A stretch of DNA of 64,000 nt, taken from assembly GCF_037572775.1 (NCBI RefSeq), contig NZ_JBBHKA010000001.1, positions 2,976,001-3,040,000 on the forward strand, given 5' to 3'. The DNA comes from Ramlibacter sp. PS4R-6 (GTDB lineage Bacteria > Pseudomonadota > Gammaproteobacteria > Burkholderiales > Burkholderiaceae_C). Numbering within the stretch: the stretch's first letter is position 1; each line of letters starts with the position of its first letter. Positions 47,173 to 56,149 of the stretch are shown piece after piece. A program made the translations under genes and the position numbers. Under the pieces are notes generated by a model. That model saw only the letters and a program-made list of their open reading frames with translations. It was not told where the DNA came from and made no database searches.

Positions 47173-48525
47173 ATGCGTATCACTTTCCTCGGGGCCACGG
47201 AGACCGTCACGGGCTCGAAATACCTGCTGGAGACGCAGGGCCGGCGCGTGCTGGTGGACTGCGGCCTGTTCCAGGGCTACAAGTCGCTGCGCGTGCGCAA
47301 CTGGGCGCCGCTGCCGCTGGCGCCGCAGCAGATCGACGCCGTGGTGCTCACGCACGCGCACATCGACCACAGCGGGTACCTGCCGCTGCTGGTGCGCAAC
47401 GGCTTTCGCGGCCCGGTGCTGTGCAGCGAGGCCACGTTCGACCTGTGCCGGATCATGCTGCCCGACTCGGGGTGGCTGCAGGAGGAAGAGGCGCAATACG
47501 CCAACCGGCACAAGCTGTCGAAACACGATCCCGCCCTGCCCCTCTACACACGCGACGACGCCGTGCGCTGCCTCGATCGCTTCCGGCCCGTCCGTGGCTC
47601 CTCAGCCGACATCGCGCCGGGCCTCTCGCTGCAGCTGGCCCGCTCGGGGCACATGGTGGGCTCCACCTTCGTGCGCATCGCGGATGGGCAGGCTTCCATC
47701 CTCTTTTCCGGCGACATCGGGCGGCCCAACGACCTGGTGCTCAAGCCGCCGGCGGCCGTGGCCGGGGCCGACTACCTGGTGGTCGAATCGACGTACGGCG
47801 ACCGCGACCACGAACCCTCCGAGCCGTTCGAACACCTCGCCGACGTCGTCAACCGGACGGCGGCCCGCGGCGGCGTGGTGGTGATCCCGGCATTCGCGGT
47901 GGGCCGGGCCCAGAGCCTGCTCTACTGCATCGCCCGGCTCAAGCGCGACGGACGCATCCCGGACGTGCCGGTCTTCCTCAACAGCCCGATGGCGGCCAAC
48001 GCGATGGAGGTGTACTGGAAGCACGGGGAGGACCTGCGGCTCGCCGCGGAGGAGTGCCGGGCCGTGCGCGAAGTGGCGCGGATCGTCCAGACACCCGAGG
48101 AATCCGAGCGCCTGAACGCACGCAAGGGCCCCATGGTGATCGTCGCGGCCAGCGGCATGGCCACCGGCGGGCGCGTGGTGCATCACCTGAAGGCGTTCGC
48201 GCCCGACCGCCGCAACGCGATCGTGCTGGCGGGCTACCAGGCCGGCGGCACCCGCGGCGCGGCCCTGGCCGCCGGGGCGCGAACCGTGCGCATCCACGGG
48301 CAGGACGTCCCGGTGCGGGCCGAAGTGGTCCAGCTGGACGACTTGTCGGCGCATGCGGACGGCGGCGAGATCGTGCAGTGGCTGCGCTCGTTCAGCCAGG
48401 CGCCGCGGCGCACCTTCATCACGCATGGCGAGCCGGCGGCGGCCGACGCGATGCGGCTGCGCATCGAGCGCGAACTGAAGTGGCGCTGCGAGGTGCCCTA
48501 TTACCTGCAGTCGGAGGAGCTCTAG
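47173..48525 (+). CDS. MBL-fold RNA exonuclease/endonuclease (beta-CASP family)
   Basis: A 450-aa protein. The metallo-beta-lactamase domain has HAHIDH at residues 61-66 and GDIGRPND. A beta-CASP insertion follows (VVIPAFAVGRAQSLLY), and a C-terminal RMMBL-type segment contains ASGMATGGRVVHHL, LSAHADGGE and ITHGEPAAADAMR. Family members related to CPSF-73/RNase J process RNA with zinc. In proteobacteria such genes often lie among anaerobic and fermentation genes, as here. ATG 47173 is preferred over an upstream in-frame codon. Ends in a CTAG shared with the SafE-like gene. Confidence 0.92.
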   Translation: MRITFLGATETVTGSKYLLETQGRRVLVDCGLFQGYKSLRVRNWAPLPLAPQQIDAVVLTHAHIDHSGYLPLLVRNGFRGPVLCSEATFDLCRIMLPDSGWLQEEEAQYANRHKLSKHDPALPLYTRDDAVRCLDRFRPVRGSSADIAPGLSLQLARSGHMVGSTFVRIADGQASILFSGDIGRPNDLVLKPPAAVAGADYLVVESTYGDRDHEPSEPFEHLADVVNRTAARGGVVVIPAFAVGRAQSLLYCIARLKRDGRIPDVPVFLNSPMAANAMEVYWKHGEDLRLAAEECRAVREVARIVQTPEESERLNARKGPMVIVAASGMATGGRVVHHLKAFAPDRRNAIVLAGYQAGGTRGAALAAGARTVRIHGQDVPVRAEVVQLDDLSAHADGGEIVQWLRSFSQAPRRTFITHGEPAAADAMRLRIERELKWRCEVPYYLQSEEL

Positions 48526-49202
48526 GGCGCCAGCCCGCACCACTGCGCCACGCGGTGGGCCAGGTCCACCCACAGCGCGAACACCGCGGCGATGGAGAGC
48601 AGCAGGCCGGAGATGCGCGTGCCCCAGTCCTGCCGTGCGTGGTTGGCGCGTTCGCGCAGCTTCGCCAGCAGGCGCGGCGCCGCCGCGAGCCAGGCGCCGC
48701 TGCCGAGCGCGAAGAGCGCCATCGACAGTGCGCCATCCAGCGCGCCGCCGCTCAGCGACGCGACGAGCAGCGCCGAGTAGAGCAGGCCGCACGGCATCAG
48801 CGCCCACAGCGCGCCGGCCGTGAACAACCCGCCGCGCGTGCCGGCGACGGGCCGCATGCGCGCCCACGCCGCGCGGCCCGCTTCGCCCACCCACATGGGT
48901 TGGCGCGCCAGCGTGAGCAGCATCAGCCCCCATGCCAGCACGGCCAGGTGGAACAGCGTCCACACGGGCCGCAAGGCGGCCGTCTGCGACGCCAGCCACG
49001 CGAAGCCCTGCACCGTTTCCGCGGCGACCGCGCCGGCCGCCGAGTAGCCGGCCAGCCGCCCCGCCTGGAAAACCCACGGCGCGAACTTCGGTTGCTTGCC
49101 GAAGCGGACCACGCCGGCGCACGCCGCGCCGCACATCGCCGTGCAGTGCGGCCCGCCCGCGAGGCCCATGACGAGTGCCGTGGCCGCGAGCGTTGCCGAC
49201 AT
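48522..49202 (-). CDS. SafE/TauE-like membrane protein of the cco/hemN neighbourhood
   Basis: A 226-aa protein with about six helices. It starts with GLAGGPHCTAMCGAACAG (HCxxMC motif) and continues with ALWALMPCGLLYSALLVA. The HCxxMC and MPCG motifs are typical of CcoH-linked SafE proteins suspected of copper or metal transfer to cbb3 oxidase; true sulfite export is unproven. ATG 49202 shares one base with the hemN stop (TGATG). Confidence 0.88.
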   Translation of the reverse strand: MSATLAATALVMGLAGGPHCTAMCGAACAGVVRFGKQPKFAPWVFQAGRLAGYSAAGAVAAETVQGFAWLASQTAALRPVWTLFHLAVLAWGLMLLTLARQPMWVGEAGRAAWARMRPVAGTRGGLFTAGALWALMPCGLLYSALLVASLSGGALDGALSMALFALGSGAWLAAAPRLLAKLRERANHARQDWGTRISGLLLSIAAVFALWVDLAHRVAQWCGLAP

Positions 49203-50575
49203 CAGAGGATCCGCGAGAACTTCGCGCGGTTGCGGTCGGCCGCGATGTAGCGGTCGAACACCATCGCGATCGCGCGCACCACGTACCAGCCGCTGGCCGT
49301 CACCTGGATGCCGTTGGCGTCCACTTCGACGAGCCCCATGGCCTCGTAATCGCGCAGGCGCTCCAGCTCGGGCTCGAAGTACTCCTGGAACTGCAGCAGC
49401 CACGCCTGCTCGATCGACTCGAACAGCAACTGCCCCTGGCACATCAGGCCCATGATCACGGCGCGCCGCGCCAGGTCGTCGCGCGACAACGCAAGGCCGC
49501 GTGCGACGGGCAGGCGCCCCTGGTCGAGGTGGTCCGTGTATTCGTCCAGTGTTTTCGCGTTCTGGCTGTAGGTGGCGCCGATGCGGCTGATGGCGGACAC
49601 GCCCAGGCCGACGAGGTCGCAATCGGGCTGCGTGCTGTAGCCCTGGAAGTTGCGGTGCAGCCGGCCCTGGCGCTTGGCGACCGCGAGCGCGTCGTTGGGC
49701 AACGCGAAGTGGTCCATGCCGACGTAGACGTAGCCCGCGGCCTCGAACGCCTGCAGCGCCTGCGACAGCATGCCGAGCTTGTCGGCGCCGCCGGGCAGGT
49801 CGGCGGAATGGATGCGCCGCTGCGGCTTGAAGCGCTCGGGCAGGTGCGCATAGCCGTAGAGCGCGATGCGGTCGGGCCGCAGTTGCGCCACCTGCGCGAG
49901 CGTGCGCGCGAACGATCCGGGAGTCTGCTTCGGCAGCCCGTAAATCAGGTCGACGTTGATCGAGTCGAAGCCGATGGCCCGCGCCGCCACCATCAGTTGC
50001 TCCACCTGCCCGAAAGGCTGGATGCGGTGGACGGCCTGCTGCACCTCGGGGTCGAAGTCCTGCACGCCGAAACTGATGCGGTTGAAGCCGAGCGCCGCGA
50101 TGTGCGCCAGGCGTTTCAGGTCGACGGTGCGCGGGTCGATCTCGATCGAGTGCTCGCCGCCGGGCACGAGCCGGAAGCTGCGCCCCAGCAGGGCCATGAG
50201 CGCCGAGAGCTCCTCGTCGGACAGGAACGTGGGCGTGCCGCCGCCCAGGTGCAATTGCGTGACGGCCTGGCCGGCGCCCAGCTGCGCCGTGTACAGGTCG
50301 GCCTCGCGCGCCAGGGCCTGCAGGTACAGCGCGCCGCGCTCGTGCTTCTTCGTGATGATCTTGTTGCACGCGCAGTAGTAGCAAAGCTGCTCGCAGAACG
50401 GGATGTGCACGTACAGCGACAGCGGCGCGGCGGGGCCCTGCCGCCGGGCGTCGAGCGCGGACTGCAGGTCGGCCGGGCCGAACGCCTCCACGAACCGGTC
50501 GGCGGTGGGATAGGAGGTGTAGCGTGGCCCGGGGATGTCGAAGCGGCGCAGGATCTCGGGGGCGGCGGGAAGCAT
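49202..50575 (-). CDS. hemN: Oxygen-independent coproporphyrinogen III oxidase
   Basis: A 457-aa radical SAM enzyme. The cluster motif is CEQLCYYC (Cys61, Cys65, Cys68) in YVHIPFCEQLCYYCACNK, LGGGTPTFL follows, and the C-terminal HemN domain is intact. It decarboxylates coproporphyrinogen III without oxygen, keeping haem synthesis running under anoxia. The gap to the divergent reductase gene holds an FNR-type box. Confidence 0.95.
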   Translation of the reverse strand: MLPAAPEILRRFDIPGPRYTSYPTADRFVEAFGPADLQSALDARRQGPAAPLSLYVHIPFCEQLCYYCACNKIITKKHERGALYLQALAREADLYTAQLGAGQAVTQLHLGGGTPTFLSDEELSALMALLGRSFRLVPGGEHSIEIDPRTVDLKRLAHIAALGFNRISFGVQDFDPEVQQAVHRIQPFGQVEQLMVAARAIGFDSINVDLIYGLPKQTPGSFARTLAQVAQLRPDRIALYGYAHLPERFKPQRRIHSADLPGGADKLGMLSQALQAFEAAGYVYVGMDHFALPNDALAVAKRQGRLHRNFQGYSTQPDCDLVGLGVSAISRIGATYSQNAKTLDEYTDHLDQGRLPVARGLALSRDDLARRAVIMGLMCQGQLLFESIEQAWLLQFQEYFEPELERLRDYEAMGLVEVDANGIQVTASGWYVVRAIAMVFDRYIAADRNRAKFSRIL

Positions 50576-50610
50576 GCGGGCTACTTTGCCTGCGGCGCGG
50601 CCCTGCTCCG

Positions 50611-50624
50611 TTGACGTGAATCAA
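50611..50624. promoter_or_regulatory. FNR-type box between hemN and the class II reductase gene
   Basis: TTGACGTGAATCAA, matching TTGAT-N4-ATCAA at 9 of 10 defined bases. It is centred 42 nt before hemN and 66 nt before the reductase start, so it could serve either or both. GATAAG at 50656-50661 is a possible -10 on the plus side. Confidence 0.75.
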
Positions 50625-50683
50625 CCCCCGCCGGATCGCCGCTGCTGACAGCGGGGATAAGGGGAAAGGACTATCCTTCGAGG

Positions 50684-53101
50684 ATGAAGCGCGAAACCGA
50701 ATCCGGCGCCCCGCCCGTGCTCCCGGCCCAGCCGATCACGGTCGACGTCCTGCGCGAAAAGTACGCCAAGCCGGGCGAGCATTCGCAGGCGGATGTCTTC
50801 GCCCGCGTGGCGCGCGCGCTGGCCAGCGTCGAGGCGGAGCCGCTGCGTGCCCAATGGGAGGCGCGCTTCCACGCCAACCTCGAAGCCGGCGCCATCGGCG
50901 CGGGCCGCATCATGAGCGCGGCGGGCACGCAGCTGGAAGCCACGCTGATCAACTGCTTCGTGCAGCCCGTGGGCGACAGCATCCAGGGCGTGGACGACGC
51001 CGGCTATACCGGCATTTACGAAGCCCTGCGCGAGGCCGCCGAGACCATGCGCCGCGGCGGCGGCGTGGGCTACGACTTCTCGCGCATCCGCCCGCGCGGC
51101 GCCGAGGTCAAGGCCACGCATTCGCTGGCGTCCGGCCCGTGCAGCTACATCGACGTCTTCGACGCCTCCTGCGCCACCGTGGAAAGCGCGGGCGCGCGGC
51201 GCGGCGCGCAGATGGGCGTGCTGCGCATCGACCACCCCGACGTGCTGGAGTTCATCACCGCCAAGCGCAAGCCGGGGCGCTGGAACAACTTCAACGTCTC
51301 GGTCGCGGTGACCGACGAGTTCATGCGCACCGTGCAGGCCGGCGGCGAATGGGCGCTGGTGCACCGCGCCGCGCCCGGCGCCGCGCTCATCGCCCAGGGC
51401 GCGCACCTGCGGGCCGACGGCCTGTGGGCCTACCGCACGGTGCAGGCGCGCGAGCTGTGGGACACGATCATGCGGTCGACCTACGACTTCGCCGAGCCGG
51501 GCATCCTGTTCCTCGACGCCGTCAACCGCGACAACAACCTGCGCTACTGCGAGCGCATAGAAGCCACGAATCCCTGCGCCGAGGAGCCGCTGCCGCCCTA
51601 CGGCTGCTGCGACCTCGGGCCCGTGATCCTCACGCGCTTCGTGCAGCACCCCTTCGGCTTCGGCGGCGTGCCGCACTTCGACTTCGCGCGCTTCGCGCAG
51701 GCCGTTGCGGTGCAGGTGCGCGCGCTCGACAACGTGCTGGATCTGACGCACTGGCCGCTGGAGCAGCAGCGCAGCGAGGCCATGGCCAAGCGCCGCATCG
51801 GCGTGGGTTTCACCGGCCTGGGCGACACGCTGGTCATGCTGGGCCTGCGTTACGACGCCGCGGAAGGCCGCGACATGGCGGCCCGCATCGCGCGCTCGAT
51901 GCGCGATGCCGCGTACGCCGCGTCGATCGAGCTCGCGAAGGAGAAAGGCCCCTTCCCCGCCTTCGATGCGCGCGGCTACCTCGAGCCCGGCACTTTCGCG
52001 AGCCGCCTCGACGAGCCGCTGCGCCAGGCCATCGCGCAGTCCGGCATCCGCAACAGCCACCTGCTGGCCATCGCGCCGACGGGCACCGTCAGCCTGGCCT
52101 TCGCCGACAACGCGTCGAACGGCATCGAGCCCGCGTTCTCCTGGACCTACCGCCGCCGCAAGCGCGAGGGCAACGGCGCGATGAGCGAGTACGAGGTGGA
52201 AGACCACGCGTGGCGCGTGTACCGCGCCCTCGGCGGCGACATGGCGCAGCTGCCGCCGGCCTTCGTCTCGGCGCTGCAGATGCGCGCCGGCGACCACCTC
52301 GCGATGATGGAAGCGGTGCAGCCCTTCATCGACACGGCCATCTCCAAGACCGTGAACATCCCGGCCGACTACCCGTACGACGATTTCAAGGGCCTGTACA
52401 TGCAGGCCTGGCAGGCGCAGCTGAAAGGCCTGGCCACCTACCGCCCAAACGACATCCTCGGCGCGGTGCTCGAAGCGCCTTCGTCGGGCGCGAGCGAGCC
52501 GGAGGGCGCGCAGGCCGCGCGCGCGTCGGGCGCCGACCCGATGCGCTCGGTGATCGAGAAGCGGCCGCAGGGCAACCTGCCCGCCGAGGTCGAGAAGCTC
52601 GAATACTGGACGCAGGAAGGCCGCAAGAACCTGTACCTCGTCGTCTCGTTCCTGCCGCTGCCCGACGGGCGCGAACGCGCCATCGAGTTCTTCATGCCGG
52701 TGGGCCAGAGCGGCGAGTCGCAGCAGTGGATCACCTCCAGCATGCGCCTGCTGTCGCTCGCCGCGCGCGGCGGCTTCCTCGAGCGCGCGCTGGCCGACAT
52801 GCGCAAGGTCGCCTGGGACCGCGGGCCCGTGCGCCTGGGCGCGTACACGCGCTCCGACGGCGCGCAGGTGCCCATGTGGCACGACTCCGAAGTGGCGGCC
52901 ATCGCCTATGCGGTGCAGAACGTGATCGCACGCCGCCGTGGCGAACCTGCCGCGGCGCTGGAAACGCCGGAGCCGGTTCCGTCCACTTCCACACAGGTCC
53001 TGGCCGGCCGCAAGTGTCCCGAGTGCGGCGCCCATGCGATGATCCGCAAGGACGGCTGCGACTGGTGCACCAGCTGCGGCCACATGGGATCCTGCGGATG
53101 A
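50684..53101 (+). CDS. nrdJ: Adenosylcobalamin-dependent ribonucleotide reductase (class II)
   Basis: An 805-aa enzyme. Conserved cysteines include Cys91 (LINCFVQP) and Cys298 in ATNPCAEEPLPPYGCC, where the usual NPCGE is NPCAE and an extra Cys pair (308-309) follows. ARRGAQMGVL and the late IAPTGTVSLAF are family blocks. The C-terminus is a four-Cys zinc-ribbon-like tail (CPECG...CTSCG) that probably carries the redox cysteines. It reduces ribonucleotides with a B12 radical and no oxygen. Stop overlaps the hemerythrin start by ATGA. Confidence 0.94.
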   Translation: MKRETESGAPPVLPAQPITVDVLREKYAKPGEHSQADVFARVARALASVEAEPLRAQWEARFHANLEAGAIGAGRIMSAAGTQLEATLINCFVQPVGDSIQGVDDAGYTGIYEALREAAETMRRGGGVGYDFSRIRPRGAEVKATHSLASGPCSYIDVFDASCATVESAGARRGAQMGVLRIDHPDVLEFITAKRKPGRWNNFNVSVAVTDEFMRTVQAGGEWALVHRAAPGAALIAQGAHLRADGLWAYRTVQARELWDTIMRSTYDFAEPGILFLDAVNRDNNLRYCERIEATNPCAEEPLPPYGCCDLGPVILTRFVQHPFGFGGVPHFDFARFAQAVAVQVRALDNVLDLTHWPLEQQRSEAMAKRRIGVGFTGLGDTLVMLGLRYDAAEGRDMAARIARSMRDAAYAASIELAKEKGPFPAFDARGYLEPGTFASRLDEPLRQAIAQSGIRNSHLLAIAPTGTVSLAFADNASNGIEPAFSWTYRRRKREGNGAMSEYEVEDHAWRVYRALGGDMAQLPPAFVSALQMRAGDHLAMMEAVQPFIDTAISKTVNIPADYPYDDFKGLYMQAWQAQLKGLATYRPNDILGAVLEAPSSGASEPEGAQAARASGADPMRSVIEKRPQGNLPAEVEKLEYWTQEGRKNLYLVVSFLPLPDGRERAIEFFMPVGQSGESQQWITSSMRLLSLAARGGFLERALADMRKVAWDRGPVRLGAYTRSDGAQVPMWHDSEVAAIAYAVQNVIARRRGEPAAALETPEPVPSTSTQVLAGRKCPECGAHAMIRKDGCDWCTSCGHMGSCG

Positions 53102-53637
53102 ACCAGATCACCCCGCCCGGCGCGCCGCTGGGCCCCGGATTCGAGCAGCCTTTCGAGATGCTGCTGGCCTGCCACGACCGCGTCGAGCGCATGCTCACGC
53201 TGCTGTCGAAGCTGCGCTCGCACCTGCTGGAATTCGGCGCGGACGAGCAGGCACGGCAGGCCGCGCGCGACGTCATGCGCTACTTCGACAAGGCCGGCCC
53301 GCAGCACCACCGCGACGAGGAACTGCACGTGTTCCCCACGCTGATCGGCCTGCAGGACGTCGAGATGATCCACCTGGTCGCGCGCCTGCAGGTGGAACAC
53401 CAGGAGATGGCTTCGCGCTGGATCATCGCGCGCTCGCTGCTGGAGGAAGTGGAGACCGGCATGCGCACGCGCTTCAACGAGGCCGACGATGCCATCCTCG
53501 AGGGCTTCGCCACGCTCTACAAGGAGCACATGCGCGCCGAGGAGAAGGTCGCCTTCCCCAAGGCCAGCGCCGAGATGGACCCCGAACGCCTGAAGGCCAT
53601 GAGCCGCGACATGATGTCGCGGCGCGGGGTGGCCTAG
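53098..53637 (+). CDS. Hemerythrin domain protein coupled to the reductase
   Basis: A 179-aa helical protein with a hemerythrin-like ligand pattern: LLACHDRVERML (His), GPQHHRDEELHVFP (His-His, Glu), LQVEHQEM (His) and LYKEHMRAEEKVAFP (His, Glu). A diiron site binding O2 or NO is expected. ATG 53098 overlaps the reductase stop. Coupling suggests it protects or supports the reductase or senses oxygen beside it; this is inference. Confidence 0.9.
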   Translation: MNQITPPGAPLGPGFEQPFEMLLACHDRVERMLTLLSKLRSHLLEFGADEQARQAARDVMRYFDKAGPQHHRDEELHVFPTLIGLQDVEMIHLVARLQVEHQEMASRWIIARSLLEEVETGMRTRFNEADDAILEGFATLYKEHMRAEEKVAFPKASAEMDPERLKAMSRDMMSRRGVA

Positions 53638-54221
53638 GCGCGCTGCAGCGACGGCCCCACGCCGACGGGCGCAGGCGCCGCGCGCACGATGCGCGTGAAC
53701 AGCCGGTCGTAGCCAGGGTCCGCCATGCCGCCGGCCAGCGGGTCGCGGGTGGCTTCGAAGGCGCGGTCGAGCTCGGCCCACTCCCTTTCGTCCAGCACGC
53801 GCTCCGCCGCGGGGAGCAATTGCGTCTCCTCCAGCCGCATGTGCTCCAGGTAGAAGCGCACATAGTCCTGCGCGCTGCGCACGAACTCGCCGCGCCGGGA
53901 CTCGCCCAGGAGCTCCCAGGCCAGGAGCTGGTGCTGCAGCTCCCGCACGCGGTATTCGCCCTGCATGTGGTCGCCTTCGAGCTTGTGGATCACGTCCATC
54001 AGCTCGGGCGCCTTGCGCACGAGCTTGGGGAACAGCAGGTCGGACTCCTTCGGGTGGTGGCGCTTCTCGGGGAATTCGTCGATGTAGAACAGCATCGCGC
54101 GAAGCACGTCGAAGAAGCGCTCGGGTTCGTCGCCCGGGCCCTGGTCGAGCAGGGGTTGCAGCGAGCGCAGCATGGCCGCCACCGCGGCGTGTTCGTCCCG
54201 GATGATCCTGAGCGTCTTCAT
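53634..54221 (-). CDS. Hemerythrin domain protein (second copy)
   Basis: A 195-aa protein. Ligand candidates are RIIRDEHAAVAAML, EKRHHPKESDLLFP, KLEGDHMQGEY and YLEHMRLEETQLLP, giving the five-His/two-carboxylate set of bacterial hemerythrins. It is not a recent duplicate of the preceding gene, as it differs in spacing and length. Start ATG 54221. It lies 13 nt after fnr (stop to start) and may share its transcript. Convergent with the first hemerythrin through a shared CTAG. Confidence 0.9.
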   Translation of the reverse strand: MKTLRIIRDEHAAVAAMLRSLQPLLDQGPGDEPERFFDVLRAMLFYIDEFPEKRHHPKESDLLFPKLVRKAPELMDVIHKLEGDHMQGEYRVRELQHQLLAWELLGESRRGEFVRSAQDYVRFYLEHMRLEETQLLPAAERVLDEREWAELDRAFEATRDPLAGGMADPGYDRLFTRIVRAAPAPVGVGPSLQRA

Positions 54222-54234
54222 GGACGTCCCCGCG

Positions 54235-55023
54235 TCACTGCACACGCGCCTCGAACGCGCGCGTCAGGCCATCGAGGTCGGTGATGCGGATGTGCTTCTT
54301 GTCCACTTCCAGCAGCCGCTGCGCCTGGAACGCCGAGAAGGTGCGGCTCACGGTCTCCAGCTTCATCCCGAGGTAGCTGCCGATCTCGGCGCGCGACATG
54401 CGCAGGTGGAACTCCTTCGGCGAATAGCCGCGCGCCTTCATCCGCTGCGACAGGTTCAGCAGGAACGCGGCCAGGCGCTCTTCGGCGTTCATGCTTCCCA
54501 GCAGCATCATGAGGCTGTGCTCGCGCACGATCTCGCGGCTCATGAGGCGCGCCATCACCATCTGCAGGCCGGCGCTGTTCACGGCGAGCTCACCCAGGTG
54601 CGCATACGGGATGGCGCAGACCTCGGTGTCCTCCAGCGCGACCGCCGTGCTCGCGTGCTTGCCCGACGCCAGGCCGTCCAGGCCCATCAGCTCGCCGGCG
54701 ATGTGGAAGCCGCTCACCTGCTCGCGGCCGTCGGCCAGCGCCAGGGCGGACTTGAAGGTGCCGCTGCGCACCGCGTAGATGAACTGGAACCCGTCGCCCT
54801 CGCGGTAGAGCGTCTCGCCCGCTTCGACCTTGCGCCGGCCGAACTTGAGGCCGTCCAGGCGCTGCACGTCGGGGTCCGCCAGGCCGCAGGGCAGGCACAG
54901 GTCCTTGAGGTGGCAGCTGGAGCACAGCGTCTTCAACGGCGCTACGGCGGCCACGCGTGGCGTTGCCGGGACCGGTGCAATGCGGATGCTGCGGATGGGC
55001 GCTTCGGACAGGGCTGCGTTCAT
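54235..55023 (-). CDS. fnr: FNR/ANR-type oxygen-responsive regulator
   Basis: A 262-aa Crp/Fnr protein. N-terminal cysteines 34, 37, 43 and 46 (CSSCHLKDLCLPCG) with Cys136 (DTEVCAIPY) give the set needed for an oxygen-labile [4Fe-4S] cluster. The HTH is SRAEIGSYLGMKLETVSRTF, where Glu223, Ser226 and Arg227 (E-xx-SR) are the residues that read TTGAT half-sites. It probably controls the boxes at 50611 and 62348. Start ATG 55023. Confidence 0.94.
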   Translation of the reverse strand: MNAALSEAPIRSIRIAPVPATPRVAAVAPLKTLCSSCHLKDLCLPCGLADPDVQRLDGLKFGRRKVEAGETLYREGDGFQFIYAVRSGTFKSALALADGREQVSGFHIAGELMGLDGLASGKHASTAVALEDTEVCAIPYAHLGELAVNSAGLQMVMARLMSREIVREHSLMMLLGSMNAEERLAAFLLNLSQRMKARGYSPKEFHLRMSRAEIGSYLGMKLETVSRTFSAFQAQRLLEVDKKHIRITDLDGLTRAFEARVQ

Positions 55024-55040
55024 GGCGGGTTCTTCTCTTC

Positions 55041-55433
55041 TCAATGCGAAAGGGTCTGCGGCGCGGCGGCGACGGCCGCGGCGAGCTGGTCGAATTCGGT
55101 GGACTTGTCCAGGAAGCGGCTGGCGCCGGCGGCCAGGTAGTGCTTGCGGTAGGCCGGCTGCGAGTTGTTGGAGAGCACGACGAAGGCGACGTGCGGCTGG
55201 GCGGCCCGCACGGCGCGCAGCACCTCCAGGCCTTGCCCGCCTTCGAGCTGCACGTCGAGCACGACGACGTCGGGCCGCGTGGCCAGGATGCCGGCGATGC
55301 ACTCGTGCGGGGTGCCGCCTTCGCCGACCACCGTACTGGCGGGCGGCAGCATGCCGGCCACGCGCTGGCGGATCGGGGCGGAATCGTCCGCGAGGAAGAC
55401 CTTGAGGTCGCGGGCGGCAAGGGCTGTGGACAT
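55041..55433 (-). CDS. Stand-alone response regulator receiver
   Basis: A 130-aa receiver domain with no output domain. The acidic pocket is LADDS (Asp16-Asp17), the phosphoacceptor is Asp60 in VVVLDVQLEGG, the switch Ser is in VLSNNS, and Lys118 or so is in LDKSTEF. Its upstream gene encodes a NarL-type regulator but is 86 nt away. It could act as a phosphate sink or a partner-binding switch. ATG 55433 chosen; an upstream ATG near 55469 is possible. Confidence 0.9.
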   Translation of the reverse strand: MSTALAARDLKVFLADDSAPIRQRVAGMLPPASTVVGEGGTPHECIAGILATRPDVVVLDVQLEGGQGLEVLRAVRAAQPHVAFVVLSNNSQPAYRKHYLAAGASRFLDKSTEFDQLAAAVAAAPQTLSH

Positions 55434-55519
55434 GCCCCTACTGTCGTCTGCATAGGCCCTCGGCGACATCGGCGCGCGCTGAATCGCGCCTTCGGACGAG
55501 TCCGGAAAGCGCCTAGGAA

Positions 55520-56149
55520 TTATCCGAGGCCGTGCCGCATCGCGTAGCGAACCAGGTCGCTCTGGTTGGCGATGGCGAGCTTTTGCATCAGGTTGGACTT
55601 GTGCGTGCTGACGGTCTTGACCGAGAGCTTGAGGTTGGCGGCGATCTCGGTCACCGACGACCCGGCGACGAGCTGGCGGAACACCTCGAACTCGCGGTCC
55701 GACAGCGCCTCGTGCGGTGGCTTCTCGCCGCCCGGCATCGCGCCGAGCGCGAGCTGCTCGGCAACCTCGGTGCTGATGTACGCGCCCCCGGCAGCGATCT
55801 TGCGGATCGCCTGAACCAGCTGGCCCGGCGCGCTTTCCTTGGTGAGGTAGCCGCTGGCGCCCGACTTGATCGCCCGCACGGCGTACTGCGTCTCCTGGTG
55901 CATCGACAGCACGAGGATGCGCAGCTTCGGCCGCTCGGACTTCACCAGCTTGATCAGCTCCATGCCGCTGCGGCCCGGCATCGACAGGTCGGTCACGAGC
56001 ACGTCGAACTCGCGCTCGCGCACGATCGCCATCACCTCGTTGCCGTCCGCCGCCTCCGCCTCGACCTGCAGGTCGGCCGCGTCGCCGACGATGCGCTTGA
56101 GGCCCTCGCGCACGATGGCGTGGTCGTCGGCGATCACGAGGCGGATCAC
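55520..56149 (-). CDS. NarL/FixJ family response regulator (GTG start)
   Basis: A 209-aa regulator. The receiver has Asp54 as phosphoacceptor in VTDLSMPG, and the LuxR-type HTH is LSDREFEVFRQLVAGSSVTEIAANLKLSVKTVSTHKSNLMQKL. That segment is quoted only as two blocks: LSDREFEVFRQL and KTVSTHKSNLM. It starts at GTG 56149 with a GGGGGAGGG ribosome site and overlaps the kinase stop as GTGA. Cognate kinase is the upstream gene. Probably controls oxygen or redox genes given the neighbourhood. Confidence 0.92.
   Translation of the reverse strand: MIRLVIADDHAIVREGLKRIVGDAADLQVEAEAADGNEVMAIVREREFDVLVTDLSMPGRSGMELIKLVKSERPKLRILVLSMHQETQYAVRAIKSGASGYLTKESAPGQLVQAIRKIAAGGAYISTEVAEQLALGAMPGGEKPPHEALSDREFEVFRQLVAGSSVTEIAANLKLSVKTVSTHKSNLMQKLAIANQSDLVRYAMRHGLG

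Noticed and set aside
48522-49202. A true sulfite exporter
   Set aside because: The HCxxMC and MPCG motifs and the location beside hemN and cco point to the CcoH-associated SafE group rather than sulfite export.
50621-53083. 820-codon minus-strand frame opposite the ribonucleotide reductase
   Set aside because: Repetitive Val/Arg/His/Gly shadow with no motif. The plus strand encodes a full class II reductase.
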